Assembly (NCBI GenBank): GCA_963774745.1 | Contig: CAVZGE010000010.1 | Location: forward strand, 78,877-142,876 | Length of the DNA: 64,000 bases | Direction: 5' to 3' | Source of the DNA: Prado023 sp963774745 | Lineage (GTDB): Bacteria > Actinomycetota > Actinomycetes > S36-B12 > CAIYMF01 | Program-made: the position numbers and the translations under genes | Shown: positions 34,047 through 43,146 of the stretch, in pieces | Layout: each line of letters begins with the position of its first letter | Position numbering within the stretch: the first letter of the stretch is position 1 | Notes under the pieces: generated by a model | What the model was told of the DNA's origin: nothing | The model's input: only the letters and a program-made list of their open reading frames with translations | The model's database searches: none

Positions 34047-35097
34047 ATGATCTCCTTAGCGGATGGGAACTTGCTGGATGCGCCAGTCGATGCGCTAGTC
34101 AATACAGTGAACACTGTTGGCGTCATGGGCAAGGGGATTGCGCTGCAGTTCAAACGCGCCTACCCGGAGATGTTCAAGGACTACGCATCAGCAGCCAAGC
34201 GCGGCGACCTCGCTGTCGGTCGGATGCACGTGTGGCACACCGGCCAGCCTCGACGGACCGAAGGTCATCATCAACTTCCCGACCAAGAGGCATTGGCGCG
34301 CCGGATCGAAACTTGCTGACATCGAGGCTGGCCTGAACGACCTTGTCAGAGTGATCCGGGAGGAACAAATCCGGTCCATCGCAGTCCCGCCGCTCGGCTG
34401 CGGCCATGGGGGCCTCGACTGGGCCGATGTAGAGCCTTTGATCCGCGCCAAACTCGCTCCGCTGGAGGATATCGAGGTCCGGGTCTACCCACCCGCCGCT
34501 ACGCCAGCGGCGGCCGTCATGCGTACTGAGGGCCCCAAGCCACGCATGACGCCCGGGCGGGCAGCGCTGATCGAGATTACCCGTCGGTACTCGGACGTCG
34601 CGGTGGAAGGTGCCACACCCATCGCAGTTCAGAAGCTTATGTACTTCCTGCAGGTCGCTGGGGAGCAACTGGGACTGCGGTACGAAAGGAACTTCTACGG
34701 TCCCTATGCGGACAACCTGCGTGCGGTCTTGCGCGAAATCGAAGGGCATTACCTCGAAGGATTTGGCGACGGAAGCCAACGTGTCGAAGTGAGCGAGCCA
34801 TTCAGGCTGCTGTCTGGGGCCCAGGCGGCGGCTTGGCAGATCCTGCGGGATCAGGAGGCAACACTCGAGCGCATCGATCGCGTGATGGAGTTGACTAGCG
34901 GTTTCGAATCAGCCAATTCACTCGAACTTCTTGCAACGGTTCACTGGGTTGCACTCAGCCCGAGGGGTCAGGGTCATTCGGACGACGGCATCGCTCTAGA
35001 CGTGCGTCAGTGGAGCAATCGCAAGGCACACCTCTTCACTCCCGGCCAGATTCACAAGGCGCTCGACATCATGCGGGACCGAGGCTGGATCCGCTGA
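34047..35097 (+). pseudogene. darG: DarG antitoxin (macrodomain plus DarT-binding domain), one frameshift
   Basis: ATG 34047 starts the macrodomain: MISLADGNLLDAPVDALVNT and GVMGKGIALQFKRAYPEMF. Near 34245 the frame must move by +1 (one extra C in accggccagcc) to continue LDGPKVIINFPTKRHWR and IAVPPLGCGHGGLDW. The C-terminal domain (RAALIEITRRYSDVAVEG to IMRDRGWIR) is the DarT-binding antitoxin part. The macrodomain removes ADP-ribose from thymidine. With one base removed it encodes about 349 residues. A true antitoxin loss beside an intact darT would be lethal, which argues for a sequencing error. Confidence 0.85.
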
Positions 35098-35590
35098 GCC
35101 CGGCCGCGGCTGATCGCTCGGGCCCGAGTATCCGAGGACCGCTGCTCGGACCTCGCAGTCGACGCAGGGGCGACATCGGCTCATCGTCATGAGCACCAGT
35201 CCGTTCGCACCGTCATCGACGTCGACGAAGGCAGGTGGACTCACAGGGTGCTTGGGGCTCGGTGCCCCTTACCGCCGCGTGGCGGCCACGGGCGACGTTG
35301 TGCGACTCGATGTCGCCGAGGCCGGCCGTCACTTGGCACCACTCACCCAGCGTGACTGAGGCCGGATCGGCCCATGCCCGAGGTCAGGTTCGACCACCAT
35401 AGTGTCGGTCTAGGGTGTGAGCTCCCAGGGGTCACTCAGTGTGAATGACTACCAGGACCAGGACCCGGCCCTGCAAGGTCCACGCCGCGCCAGGGACCTG
35501 GTACTCGAACGTCTGGGTGCGGCTACGCGCCGCCGGGTACACCTTCGAGGCGCTGGGCGCCTGAGCCGGGGGGGAGAGAGTTCAGGCCGG
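35098..35590. other. Gap after darG with a dispersed-repeat copy
   Basis: About 490 bp with no solid gene. It contains the first copy of a roughly 49-bp dispersed repeat (35324-35372) and TAGTGTCGGT at about 35401. On the minus strand near 35440-35560 a short open frame (TFEYQVPGAAWTLQGRVLV) may be a gene remnant. Confidence 0.4.
35324..35372. repeat. Dispersed repeat, copy 1
   Basis: Begins GGCCGTCACTT, contains CTCACCCAGCGTGACTGAGG and ends GATCGGCC. It aligns with copies at 37916-37963 and 61494-61542; homology to the third copy appears to continue about 55 bp to TAGTGTCGGT. Confidence 0.6.
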
Positions 35591-36361
35591 TCACCCGAAC
35601 CCCGCCCGGCGCAGGTTGGCTGCGTGCAGCTCGGGCATCCCGGGCAGGCCGATGCGCGGGTCGTCGCTGTCGTAGCCTGCCTCGACGTCGTCGAGGTAGC
35701 GAAGATCCGCCTCGAGGCGGGCCCGAGGTTGGTCGGTGGGGGAGCCGTGGCCGGGGACGAGCCACACGGACCGGCGCACCTGCACGGCCAGCGCCTCAAG
35801 GCCGGCGCGGTACGTGCCCAGGGTGGTGTCGTCGTCGGCCGGCATTGGCAGCTCGACGTCGCTGAGCATGTCGCCGCAGAGGATCACCGACGCAGCGTCG
35901 AGCACCAGCGCGATATGGCCCGGGGCGTGCGCATCGTGCTCGATGACCCGCGCCTCGGGTCCGGCCCAAGGCAGCGTCGCACCGGGCAGGGGGCGGAGCC
36001 GTCCGGCCACCGCCAACAGATCGGGGGTGAGGAACTCGGCGGCCGGTGCGAGGATTGCGTCCCTGTCCGTAGCAAGGCGGTCCGCCGTCCGATCGCTGGT
36101 CCAGCGCGGGGCTTCACCGAGGCCCGGGTGCCACAGGACGTGGTCGTAGTGCTCGTGAGTGGCGACCCCCGCAACACATCGGACCCCGAGGGCGGCAAGG
36201 TCCGCCGGGATGGCCGCGAGCTCGTCGGGGTCCCAGGCGGGGTCGACCACGACGGCGCCCCCGGCACCATCGAGGAGCACGGTGGTGAGCGTCGCGTATT
36301 GCCGGGCGCGGGCTACCCACACACCGGGAAGCAACTGGACCAGCCGACCAAGGGCACCCAC
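35591..36361 (-). CDS. Metallo-beta-lactamase-fold hydrolase
   Basis: A 256-residue MBL-fold protein. The metal motif HxHxDH is THEHYDH (residues 69-74); further ligands appear in HAPGHIAL, ILCGDMLSD and LVPGHGSP. The N-terminus QLLPGVWVARARQY is typical of the fold. Substrate unknown; glyoxalase-II-like or lactonase-like activity is possible. Codon use is core-like, so the low-GC island probably ends before it. Start GTG 36359-36361 lacks a clear ribosome site. Confidence 0.8.
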   Translation of the reverse strand: MGALGRLVQLLPGVWVARARQYATLTTVLLDGAGGAVVVDPAWDPDELAAIPADLAALGVRCVAGVATHEHYDHVLWHPGLGEAPRWTSDRTADRLATDRDAILAPAAEFLTPDLLAVAGRLRPLPGATLPWAGPEARVIEHDAHAPGHIALVLDAASVILCGDMLSDVELPMPADDDTTLGTYRAGLEALAVQVRRSVWLVPGHGSPTDQPRARLEADLRYLDDVEAGYDSDDPRIGLPGMPELHAANLRRAGFG

Positions 36362-36472
36362 GCACGGGAGGCTACTGGCTCACGGCCCCCCCGATGGTCA
36401 GCGAAGGCCAGATGACCGCCGGGCTCCAGCGGGCGCCCACACCGGCTCCCCTCTGTTGTCAACCGGCTCGTT

Positions 36473-37670
36473 TCAGGGGTTGCTTGGCTGTGGGCTTCCG
36501 GGGGCGTGGGCTCGGTTGTAGTGTCGGTTTCGCGGGTCCGGGAAGTGGCTGATCCGAAGTGTCGATTGGCGGGGGCAGGTCGACCGCGCTGGATTGTTGA
36601 GTCGCCCCGCAGTGCCCTCCCGGGCCCGCGCTGGCCGTCTGTTGCGGGTGACCGCGGGCTGCTCGTTTCGTCGGCGACCAGCTGGCGATACACGGCGTCG
36701 GAGATCCTTCGTTTCAGGCAGCGCATCGCTTCCATCGGCTTCTTGCCGGCGGTGCGCTTGCGTCGGTAGTAGTCCCGGCCCTCGGTGTTGCCGCGCAGTT
36801 GGGCGACGGCGGCGACGTGGATCATGTGGTTGATCCGCCGGTTCCCGGCCCGCGACAGCCGGTGTCGGTTCTGCTCGCCGGAGGAGGCGTCCAGGGGCGG
36901 TGCGGTCCAGGAGGCGAACCGGTTGCGGTCGGCGAACCGGGTACGTCGCCGACGTCAGCCAGGACCCGAGCGGCGACGACGGGCCGAACGCCGGGAGGTC
37001 CATCAGCGGTGAGTCCGGCGCCAGGGACGATGGCTCCGAGATCGTGAGGTGGCCTTCTTGGTCTTCGCGTCGACGGCGATCAGTTCAGCGAGTTCGTCGC
37101 GGCGATCGGTCGGCGGGCGTCCCGGCGACGTCGCGGGGCGCACTCTGGCGAGGATCGCTTGGCTGCGAGGGGGCGAGGTCCTTCTTGGCCTGACCGGGGA
37201 GCAGCTCGGCGAGCAGAGGCTGGAGCCGGTTCACGGTCTGCACCCGACGCCGGGTGAGCGCTTCGCGTCGGTCGGCGAGCATCCGCAGCGCCTCGAGCTC
37301 GCCGTCGACCTCCAGCACCCGCAGGTCCTTGGGGCGGACCGCGACGATCGCGATCGAGTGCGCATCGCGGCGTCGGTCTTGCGGTTGTGGCCGGTGTCGA
37401 ACAGCCGCACCCGGGCGGCGAGCTTGGCCGGTACGTCGACGACCTGCTCACCGGCTTCGAGGAGCCGCTGCGCCAGTGGGCGACCGACGCCGTTGGCGCC
37501 CTCGACCGCCCAGATCCGATCCGGCCAAGCCTTCGCGTACTTCCGCATCGCTGGCGTAGCCGGCCTGGTCGGTGGCGAACCGGCCGAGCCGAGCAGCTTC
37601 TCGGCTGGTCGACGACCTCGATCGTGGCCGACAGCTTGTGGGGATCGACCCCGATGATCACGTGCTCCAT
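36473..37670 (-). pseudogene. IS110-family transposase, multiply frameshifted
   Basis: ATG 37670, after GGGAG, begins MEHVIIGVDPHKLSATIEV with the first RuvC-like Asp. Other frames continue in order: KAWPDRIWAVEGANGVGRPL (catalytic Glu), FDTGHNRKTDA, MLADRREALTRRRVQTVNRL, and the C-terminal transposase_20 part IHVAAVAQLRGNTEGRDYY and KKPMEAMRCLKRRISDAVY. At least four frame changes break it. IS110 elements use a DEDD transposase with a bridge RNA from the flanking non-coding ends; no terminal inverted repeats are expected. The exact 3' end is uncertain. Confidence 0.85.
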
Positions 37671-38124
37671 GTGATGCTCCCGCCTGTGCCGTGCGGATAG
37701 GGACGGCGAGGCGGGCAGTGCTACTACGAGCTGGGCAGTCCCCTCGGAGCGACGCCTCGTCACGGTGCCCGACGGGCTGCAGACCGAAAGCGAGCCACAC
37801 CCAGCAAGGGTGGGCAGCCCAGAAGAGAGCCAACCCGTCGGACACCTGGACCGAGTCTGGCCAGACACCGGCCCTCCGAAATCATCTAGTAGCCCAGAAG
37901 GACGCGGCTGTGGTCGGCCGTTCAGTTCTCACCGCACCCAGCGTGACCAAGGCAGGAGCGGCCAGACTCGAGGTGCCGAAGGGTCGGAACAGGGGGTGCG
38001 CAGGGCGGCGCTCCGCGCCGACGGCCGAGTGAGCCCGCGCCAGGCCTACCTGGCGGGGTGACCGGCCAGCGCGGACGGGGCCGTGGGCGAGACTGGGGCA
38101 GACCCTGGCCACGGAGTGGGCGCG
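37671..38124. other. Flank upstream of the IS110 transposase, with a dispersed-repeat copy
   Basis: About 450 bp without a supportable gene. It probably includes the left non-coding end of the IS110 element, where a bridge-RNA template would be. Copy 2 of the dispersed repeat lies at 37916-37963. Confidence 0.45.
37916..37963. repeat. Dispersed repeat, copy 2
   Basis: GGCCGTTCAGTT ... GCACCCAGCGTGACCAAGGC ... GAGCGGCC; aligns with copies at 35324 and 61494. Confidence 0.6.
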
Positions 38125-39295
38125 TCAGGGACCCGGCCGGCGGTTGGCCAGCTTGGCGCGCACGCCCACAGCCGCCAGCCCGACAACCACTGCGGCCAGC
38201 AGGTGGCCTGTGGCCCCAGCCGCGCCGACGGCCAGGGCCACGGCCCAGCCGAACCGCCCACGGAGGTCGCCCAGCAGGCGGACGTGGGTGATGCCGGCCA
38301 CCAGCAGCAGCGCGGCCAGGATCGACAACGGGAACGCCCGCAGGACCAGCGCGAGGTCCTGGCCGAGGGCCAGGGCCAGGACGGTCAGGGCAGTGCCGAT
38401 GATCGCCGGTGCGCGCCAGCTGCGTGCCCCGAACGCGTGGTGGGCGCTCATTCCGCCGGCGCCGTGGCACAGCGGCATCCCGCCGATCGCCCCCACCGCG
38501 AGGTTGGCGCCGCCGAGCGTCAGGGCCAGGCGGCTGGGCGTGACCCGCGGCGCCTCGGCGGGGAAGTAGACGGGCGCCGCGTCGGCTGGCGCGAGGCACG
38601 AGTTCGTGATGGTCAGCGGGACCTGCGGGAGGACCAGCAGGGTGGCGGCGAGGAGCAGGTCCGCGGTCGTGATCGAGGGCAGGTCTATCGGCGTCGGGCC
38701 GAGGGCCAGGGGTCCGGTGCCCCATGTGGTCCAGACGGCCAGGCCCAGGCCCAGGGCCACCACGATCAGGGCGCTGGCCCGCCGCCAGCGCAGCAGGACG
38801 ATCGTGATCGCGACGCAGGCGGCGGCGGTCGATCGCCGGGGGCCACTGCTCGGTGAAGGTGGTCGGCGGCGCGGTCAGCATCCCCCAGGCGATCTTCGCG
38901 AACAGCAGCCCGACGGCCAGCTGGACCCCGCGGATGACCTCCCGGGGGAAGACCGCACCCAGTCGATCCAGCCAGCCCGTGGCGCCCAGGACCACGAAGA
39001 CCACGCCCATGAGCAGCGACCCGGCGGCGATCACGTCGGCACCGGCACCGGCGGCGATCGCGGCGGCCCCGAAGGCCTTCAGCGGCTGGACGGCGACCGG
39101 CACGCGGTAGCGCCAGGCGACGACCAGGTACAGCAGGCCGGCGGGCAGCAGGACGGCGGTGGTCGACAGCCCGTTGCTCACGATCAGTGCGATGGCTATC
39201 GGGACGAGCACACCGAGGTCGGCGACCGCGCCGGAGGCCTCCCGCCACCACGTCGTGGCAGGGGCTGTGGTGGTGCGGCTGTCGAGGGCGGTCAC
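38125..39295 (-). pseudogene. MOT1-type molybdate/sulfate transporter, one frameshift
   Basis: GTG 39293-39295 starts MTALDSRTTTAPATTWW. Many membrane helices follow, with MOT1 motifs DLGVLVPIAIALIVSNGLS, VPVAVQPLKAFGA and, after a +1 shift near 38835, LVLPQVPLTITNSCLAP and GGMPLCHGAGGMSAHHAFGA. Removing one base in the gccgccgcc run restores about 389 residues. It lies two bases downstream of moaD and in the moa operon, so molybdate import for cofactor synthesis is the likely job. Confidence 0.82.
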
Positions 39296-39296
39296 G

Positions 39297-39526
39297 TCAG
39301 CCGCCCGCGAACGGGGGCAGGACGTCGACGGTGGTGCCCCCGGGGATCGGCGCGGTCGAGGTGTCGGTCCAGTCGGACGCCGTCGGCGAGCAGGGAGCTG
39401 GACGCCAGGACGTCGGCGAACCGTGGTGGCAGCCCTGCTGCCAGGGCGGCCACGACCTCGGTGGTGGGGCCCGGCGCGATGTGGACCTCCGGCGGTCCCG
39501 GCTGCGGCGCGGGCGGAGGCGAACAT
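39297..39526 (-). pseudogene. moaD: MoaD molybdopterin synthase small subunit, two frameshifts
   Basis: ATG 39526 begins MFASARAAAGTA; after one shift the frame gives EVHIAPGPTTEVVAALAAG and FADVLASSSLLADGV; after a second, TSTAPIPGGTTVDVLPPFAGG. The Gly-Gly end is the thiocarboxylated tail that donates sulfur to precursor Z, together with MoaE. Each break is repaired by removing one base (near 39487 and 39370), giving about 75 residues, normal for MoaD. Confidence 0.8.
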
Positions 39527-39581
39527 CCGGAAGGTCGACGGTGGCCTCGGCAGGTGGACCGGGCTGGCAGCGGCTCATCGA

Positions 39582-40604
39582 TCAGCCCCCGATCGCCGAC
39601 ATCGGCCGGTCGGGTTGGGTGAAGGCGGGCTCGTCGATGCCGTGACCGCGCTGCTTGAGCGCGACCTCGCCCTGCATCTCGGCGGCGAGGGAAGCGTCGT
39701 CCGCGCCACCGCGCAGCGGCGTGCGCAGGTCGGCCTCGCGCTGGGCGAAGAGGCAGGAGCGCCAGTGGCCGTCGGCGGTCAGGCGGACCCGGTCGCAGGC
39801 GTCGCAGAACGGGTTGGTCACCGACCCGACGATTCCCACGGTGGCGGGCCCACCGTCGATCGCGAACTCCTCGGCCGGGGCCGACCCGCGCCCGGGCAGC
39901 GGCGCGAGGTGGAAGCCCGCGCGCTCGAGGGAGTCGAGGATCTCCTCACGGGTGACCATCATGGCCCGGTTCCACCCGTGCTGGGGGTCCAGCGGCATCT
40001 GCTCGATGAACCGCAGGGACAGCCCCTCGTCCAGCGCCCAGCGCAGCAGTGTGGCGGCCTCGTGGTCGTTGACGCCGCGCATCAGGACGGTGTTGATCTT
40101 GATCGGGGCCAGCCCAGCCGCTCGAGCCGCCGCGATCCCGGCCAGGACGTCCTCGAGCCGGTCGCGCAGTGTCAGGCGCCGGAACGTCTCGGGGCTCAGG
40201 GTGTCGCAGGAGATGTTGACCCGCGACAGCCCTGCCGCAGCCAGGGGCGCGGCGAGGCGCTCGAGGCGCAGGGCGTTCGTGGTCACGGACAGGTGCGGGG
40301 CGCGGGGCAGGGCGGCCAGGCGCGCGACGATGTCGACGACGTCCGGGCGGAGCAGCGGCTCACCGCCGGTGAGGCGTACCTCGGTGATGCCCAGGTCGGT
40401 CGCGATCCGGACCACGCGGACGATCTCGTCGGCGCTCAGCAGCTCGGGGGTGGGCATCCACTCCAGGCCCTCGGCGGGCATGCAGTACGTGCATCGCAGG
40501 TTGCAGCGGTCGGTCAGCGAGACCGCGCAGGTCGTGATGGGTGCGACCGAACCGGTCGACGAGGCGCGCAGAGGAGGGTGCTGGCTCGCGGTCAGGTCGC
40601 TCAT
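39582..40604 (-). CDS. moaA: GTP 3',8-cyclase
   Basis: A 340-residue radical-SAM enzyme that makes 3',8-cyclo-GTP, the first step of molybdenum-cofactor synthesis. The SAM cluster is DRCNLRCTYCMP, with EVRLTGGEPLLRPD nearby. The C-terminal GTP-binding 4Fe-4S cluster uses CDACDRVRLTADGHWRSC, and the chain ends in the essential Gly-Gly of MSAIGG. ATG 40604 overlaps the MoaB-MoaE stop by 4 bp. Confidence 0.96.
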   Translation of the reverse strand: MSDLTASQHPPLRASSTGSVAPITTCAVSLTDRCNLRCTYCMPAEGLEWMPTPELLSADEIVRVVRIATDLGITEVRLTGGEPLLRPDVVDIVARLAALPRAPHLSVTTNALRLERLAAPLAAAGLSRVNISCDTLSPETFRRLTLRDRLEDVLAGIAAARAAGLAPIKINTVLMRGVNDHEAATLLRWALDEGLSLRFIEQMPLDPQHGWNRAMMVTREEILDSLERAGFHLAPLPGRGSAPAEEFAIDGGPATVGIVGSVTNPFCDACDRVRLTADGHWRSCLFAQREADLRTPLRGGADDASLAAEMQGEVALKQRGHGIDEPAFTQPDRPMSAIGG

Positions 40605-41698
40605 GGGGTGTTCACCCACTCGTCGGTGCCGTCGGCGAAGTGCTGGTGCTTCCAGATCGGCAGTCGTGCCTTGGCCTCGTCGACCAGCCACGCACAGGCG
40701 GCGAACGCCTCGCGTCGATGCGCGGCGCTGACCGCCGCGACGAAGGCGAGGTCACCGATCGCGAGGTCGCCGGTACGGTGCCGGGCTGCAGCAGCCAGGA
40801 CCCCGGGGCGATCGAGGGCCTCGGCGACCACCTCGGCGAGGATGCGCCCCGCGTCCGGGTGGCCCTCGTAGTGCAGGGCGGTCACCGATCGTCCGCGGTC
40901 GTGGTCACGCACCACGCCTGCGAACGACACGACCGCCCCAGCCGCCGCGCGCGACACCTCGGCGGCAACCTCCGCCTCGCTGATCGGGTCAGCCCGGATG
41001 AGGTCGGCTCCTGGAGGCTGGTAGTCGATTCGGTCAGTTGGATCGACCGAATCGACTACCAACGATGGGGGTTGCGTGACGGCAGCGTCGTCCGTCCGGG
41101 GTCGGCCGTGTGGGGCGTGGTTGCCCCCGGCGGCCATGGCGGCGGCGTGCTCCAGCAACCCCCCGACGGCGGACAGGCCATCGCGGACTCCGCCCGGGCT
41201 GCCGGGCAGGGCCAGGACGACTGCGCCTCCGAGGATCCCGCCGAGGGCTCGCGACAGGTCGACGGCCGGGATCCGCTCCCGGGACGCCGCCCGGATGGCC
41301 TCGCCGAGGCCGGGCAGCTCACGCAGTCCCGCGGAGCGCAGCGCCTCGGGGGTCACGTCGCGAGGGCCGGCCCCGGTGCCACCCGTCGTGACCACGATCC
41401 TAGCCCCTCCGGAGATGGCGGCATGGACTGCATCGATGATGGCGGGGATCTCATCGGGGACGACCAGCACGTCGCTGACGTCATGCCCGAGGACGCCCAG
41501 CAGCTCGGCCGCCAACGGCCCGCTGGTGTCGATTGCCTTACCCGCGGCGGCGGTGTCCGAGCAGGTGATCACGGCTGCCCCGGCCCGCGAGGTCACCGTG
41601 GGCACGGCGCCGGGCGCGGAGTCGCCGCCGGTGGCGACGGAAGCGGGGGTCTGGTGCGGGGTACCCACCCCACCTGGTCCGCCGCGTGCCGCGTTCAT
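40601..41698 (-). CDS. MoaB/MogA - MoaE fusion protein
   Basis: A 365-residue two-domain protein. Residues about 38-190 are a MoaB/MogA domain (AAVITCSDTAAAGKAIDTSG; VVTTGGTGAGPRDVTPEAL), which adenylylates molybdopterin. Residues about 240-365 are MoaE, the large subunit of molybdopterin synthase (VVSFAGVVRDHDRGRSV; catalytic end LPIWKHQHFADGTDEWVN). The linker at about residues 213-227 is encoded by a perfect palindrome. It overlaps moaC and moaA by 4 bp each, so the operon is translationally coupled. MoaE's partner MoaD is in the same operon. Confidence 0.92.
   Translation of the reverse strand: MNAARGGPGGVGTPHQTPASVATGGDSAPGAVPTVTSRAGAAVITCSDTAAAGKAIDTSGPLAAELLGVLGHDVSDVLVVPDEIPAIIDAVHAAISGGARIVVTTGGTGAGPRDVTPEALRSAGLRELPGLGEAIRAASRERIPAVDLSRALGGILGGAVVLALPGSPGGVRDGLSAVGGLLEHAAAMAAGGNHAPHGRPRTDDAAVTQPPSLVVDSVDPTDRIDYQPPGADLIRADPISEAEVAAEVSRAAAGAVVSFAGVVRDHDRGRSVTALHYEGHPDAGRILAEVVAEALDRPGVLAAAARHRTGDLAIGDLAFVAAVSAAHRREAFAACAWLVDEAKARLPIWKHQHFADGTDEWVNTP
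41019..41061. repeat. Perfect palindrome in the MoaB-MoaE linker
   Basis: TGGTAGTCGATTCGGTC (41019-41035) and GACCGAATCGACTACCA (41045-41061) pair over 17 bp around a 9-base loop. It is read in frame as VVDSVDPTDRIDYQ and lies exactly between the two enzyme domains. Confidence 0.9.
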
Positions 41699-42162
41699 CG
41701 GCGCCAGGCCCCGGTCCGGCCGCCGTCCTTGGCCTCCACCTGCACGTCGCGCAGCGCCGCGGGCGGGTCGACGGCCTTGACCATGTCGATCACGGCAAGG
41801 CCGGCGACCGCCACCGCGGTGAGCGCCTCCATCTCCACACCCGTCCGGTCCGCGGTGCGCACGGTCGCCCGGATGTGCACCTCGTCGAGGTCTGCCGCGA
41901 CGGCCACCTCGACGTCAACCCCATGGACGGCGATCGGGTGGCACAGCGGGATCAGGTCAGGGGTGCGCTTGGTGGCCATGATCCCGGCGATCCGGGCCAC
42001 AGCCAGCACGTCACCCTTCGGGACGCCCCCGGAACGGATCAGGTCGGCCGCCGATGTCGTGACGCGGCCGCTGGCGGTCGCCGTCCGCGTGGTCACCTCA
42101 CGGGCGGCGACGTCGACCATCCGGGCGTGGCCCGCAGCGTCGAGGTGGGTCAGGTCACTCAT
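41695..42162 (-). CDS. moaC: Cyclic pyranopterin monophosphate synthase
   Basis: A 155-residue enzyme converting cyclo-GTP to precursor Z. It contains GVPKGDVLAVARIAGIMATK, IPLCHPIAVHGVDVEV and GVEMEALTAVAVAGLAVIDM, including the conserved His and Lys residues of the active site. First gene of the minus-strand moa operon; its promoter must lie in the short divergent gap of 38 bp before mobA. Confidence 0.95.
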   Translation of the reverse strand: MSDLTHLDAAGHARMVDVAAREVTTRTATASGRVTTSAADLIRSGGVPKGDVLAVARIAGIMATKRTPDLIPLCHPIAVHGVDVEVAVAADLDEVHIRATVRTADRTGVEMEALTAVAVAGLAVIDMVKAVDPPAALRDVQVEAKDGGRTGAWRR

Positions 42163-42200
42163 GACGGCCGGCCCTTCCGGTAGGCGTCTATTGTGCAGTC

Positions 42201-43115
42201 GTGGACGAGGCTCGGGCGACCCGATGGCCGCCGGGCAGCAGCGTGGTGGTGCTCACCGGCGGCGCCAGCCGGCGGCTCGGACGGGACAAGGCCACCTCCC
42301 ATGTCGGGGGCCGGCGTCTGGTCGACCGGATCCTTGCCGAGGTGCCGGCGGACGTGCCCGTCGTGATCGTCGGTCCGTTGCTGGACGCCATGGCCCGCCC
42401 CGTGCGCTTCGTGCGCGAGGATCCTCCGGGCTCCGGTCCCCTGGCCGCGATCGGCGCCGGGCTGGCCGAGGTGAGCACCCCGCTCGTGGGCCTGATGGCT
42501 GCCGATATGCCCTTCGCCGTGCCCGTCGTGGCCGAGGCGCTGTCCCGGCTCGCTCACGAGCCCCCGCCCGCCTCGGGCCGACGCCCGGTCATGGATCCGG
42601 TCCATCACGTGGACGGAATCGATGACGCAGGCGGGGTGTCGGGGGCCGACTCTGTCGCGCCTGTCGACGCGCATGGGTTCGCGCAGCTGCTCTGCGCGGC
42701 CTACCGGACGCAGGCCCTGCGCCGTGCGCTGACGGGGCTCGGGGTGCTGGCCGACCGACCGGTGCGGGCGCTCCTGTCCGAGCTGCGCGTGATGGAATGG
42801 CCGGTGCCCGCAGCCGCCCTGGCTGACGTGGACACCGAGGATCAGCTGGCAGCCGCGCGCACCCGCGCGGCGGAGGAGGACCGGGACATGCAGGAGTGGG
42901 TCGATGCAGTGCGCGAGGCGCTGGGCGTGGACGTCGCCCTGGACATCGACGCCATCCTGGACGTCGCGCGGGATGCCGCGCACGGCGTGGACCGTCCGGC
43001 CGCTCCCGTGACCACCTACCTGCTCGGTGCAGCCGTGGCCGGGGGAGCCGAGCCCCGTCAGGCGGCCGCCGTGATCGGCGAGCTGGCCCGGGGCTGGGCC
43101 ACGCGCGACCAGTGA
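42201..43115 (+). CDS. mobA: MobA-like molybdopterin nucleotidyltransferase fused to a DUF6457-like domain
   Basis: A 304-residue protein. Residues 14-115 form the GTP-binding nucleotidyltransferase (VVVLTGGASRRLGRDKA; LMAADMPF), which attaches GMP to molybdopterin. The C-terminal 80 residues (MQEWVDAVREALGVDVALDI onward) match the small helical DUF6457 domain found in actinobacterial Mo-cofactor genes. A palindromic DNA insert encodes about residues 130-142. GTG 42201 is the start. Confidence 0.85.
   Translation: MDEARATRWPPGSSVVVLTGGASRRLGRDKATSHVGGRRLVDRILAEVPADVPVVIVGPLLDAMARPVRFVREDPPGSGPLAAIGAGLAEVSTPLVGLMAADMPFAVPVVAEALSRLAHEPPPASGRRPVMDPVHHVDGIDDAGGVSGADSVAPVDAHGFAQLLCAAYRTQALRRALTGLGVLADRPVRALLSELRVMEWPVPAAALADVDTEDQLAAARTRAAEEDRDMQEWVDAVREALGVDVALDIDAILDVARDAAHGVDRPAAPVTTYLLGAAVAGGAEPRQAAAVIGELARGWATRDQ
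42588..42626. repeat. Imperfect in-frame palindrome in mobA
   Basis: GTCATGGATCCGGTCC (42588-42603) and GGACGGAATCGATGAC (42611-42626) pair at 13 of 16 positions around ATCACGT. It encodes VMDPVHHVDGIDD in a region without conserved MobA residues. Confidence 0.65.
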
Positions 43116-43146
43116 CGACAGCGAACCGCGGACCCGGGCCCGTCCG

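Noticed and set aside
35188..35361. 57-codon ORF starting MSTSPFAPSSTSTKAGG
   Set aside because: It overlaps a dispersed repeat, lacks a family or ribosome site and has no supporting context.
25657..38124. Complete integrative element with attL/attR at tRNA-Lys
   Set aside because: No integrase gene and no second copy of the tRNA 3' end could be found by eye, so the element boundaries are not supported.
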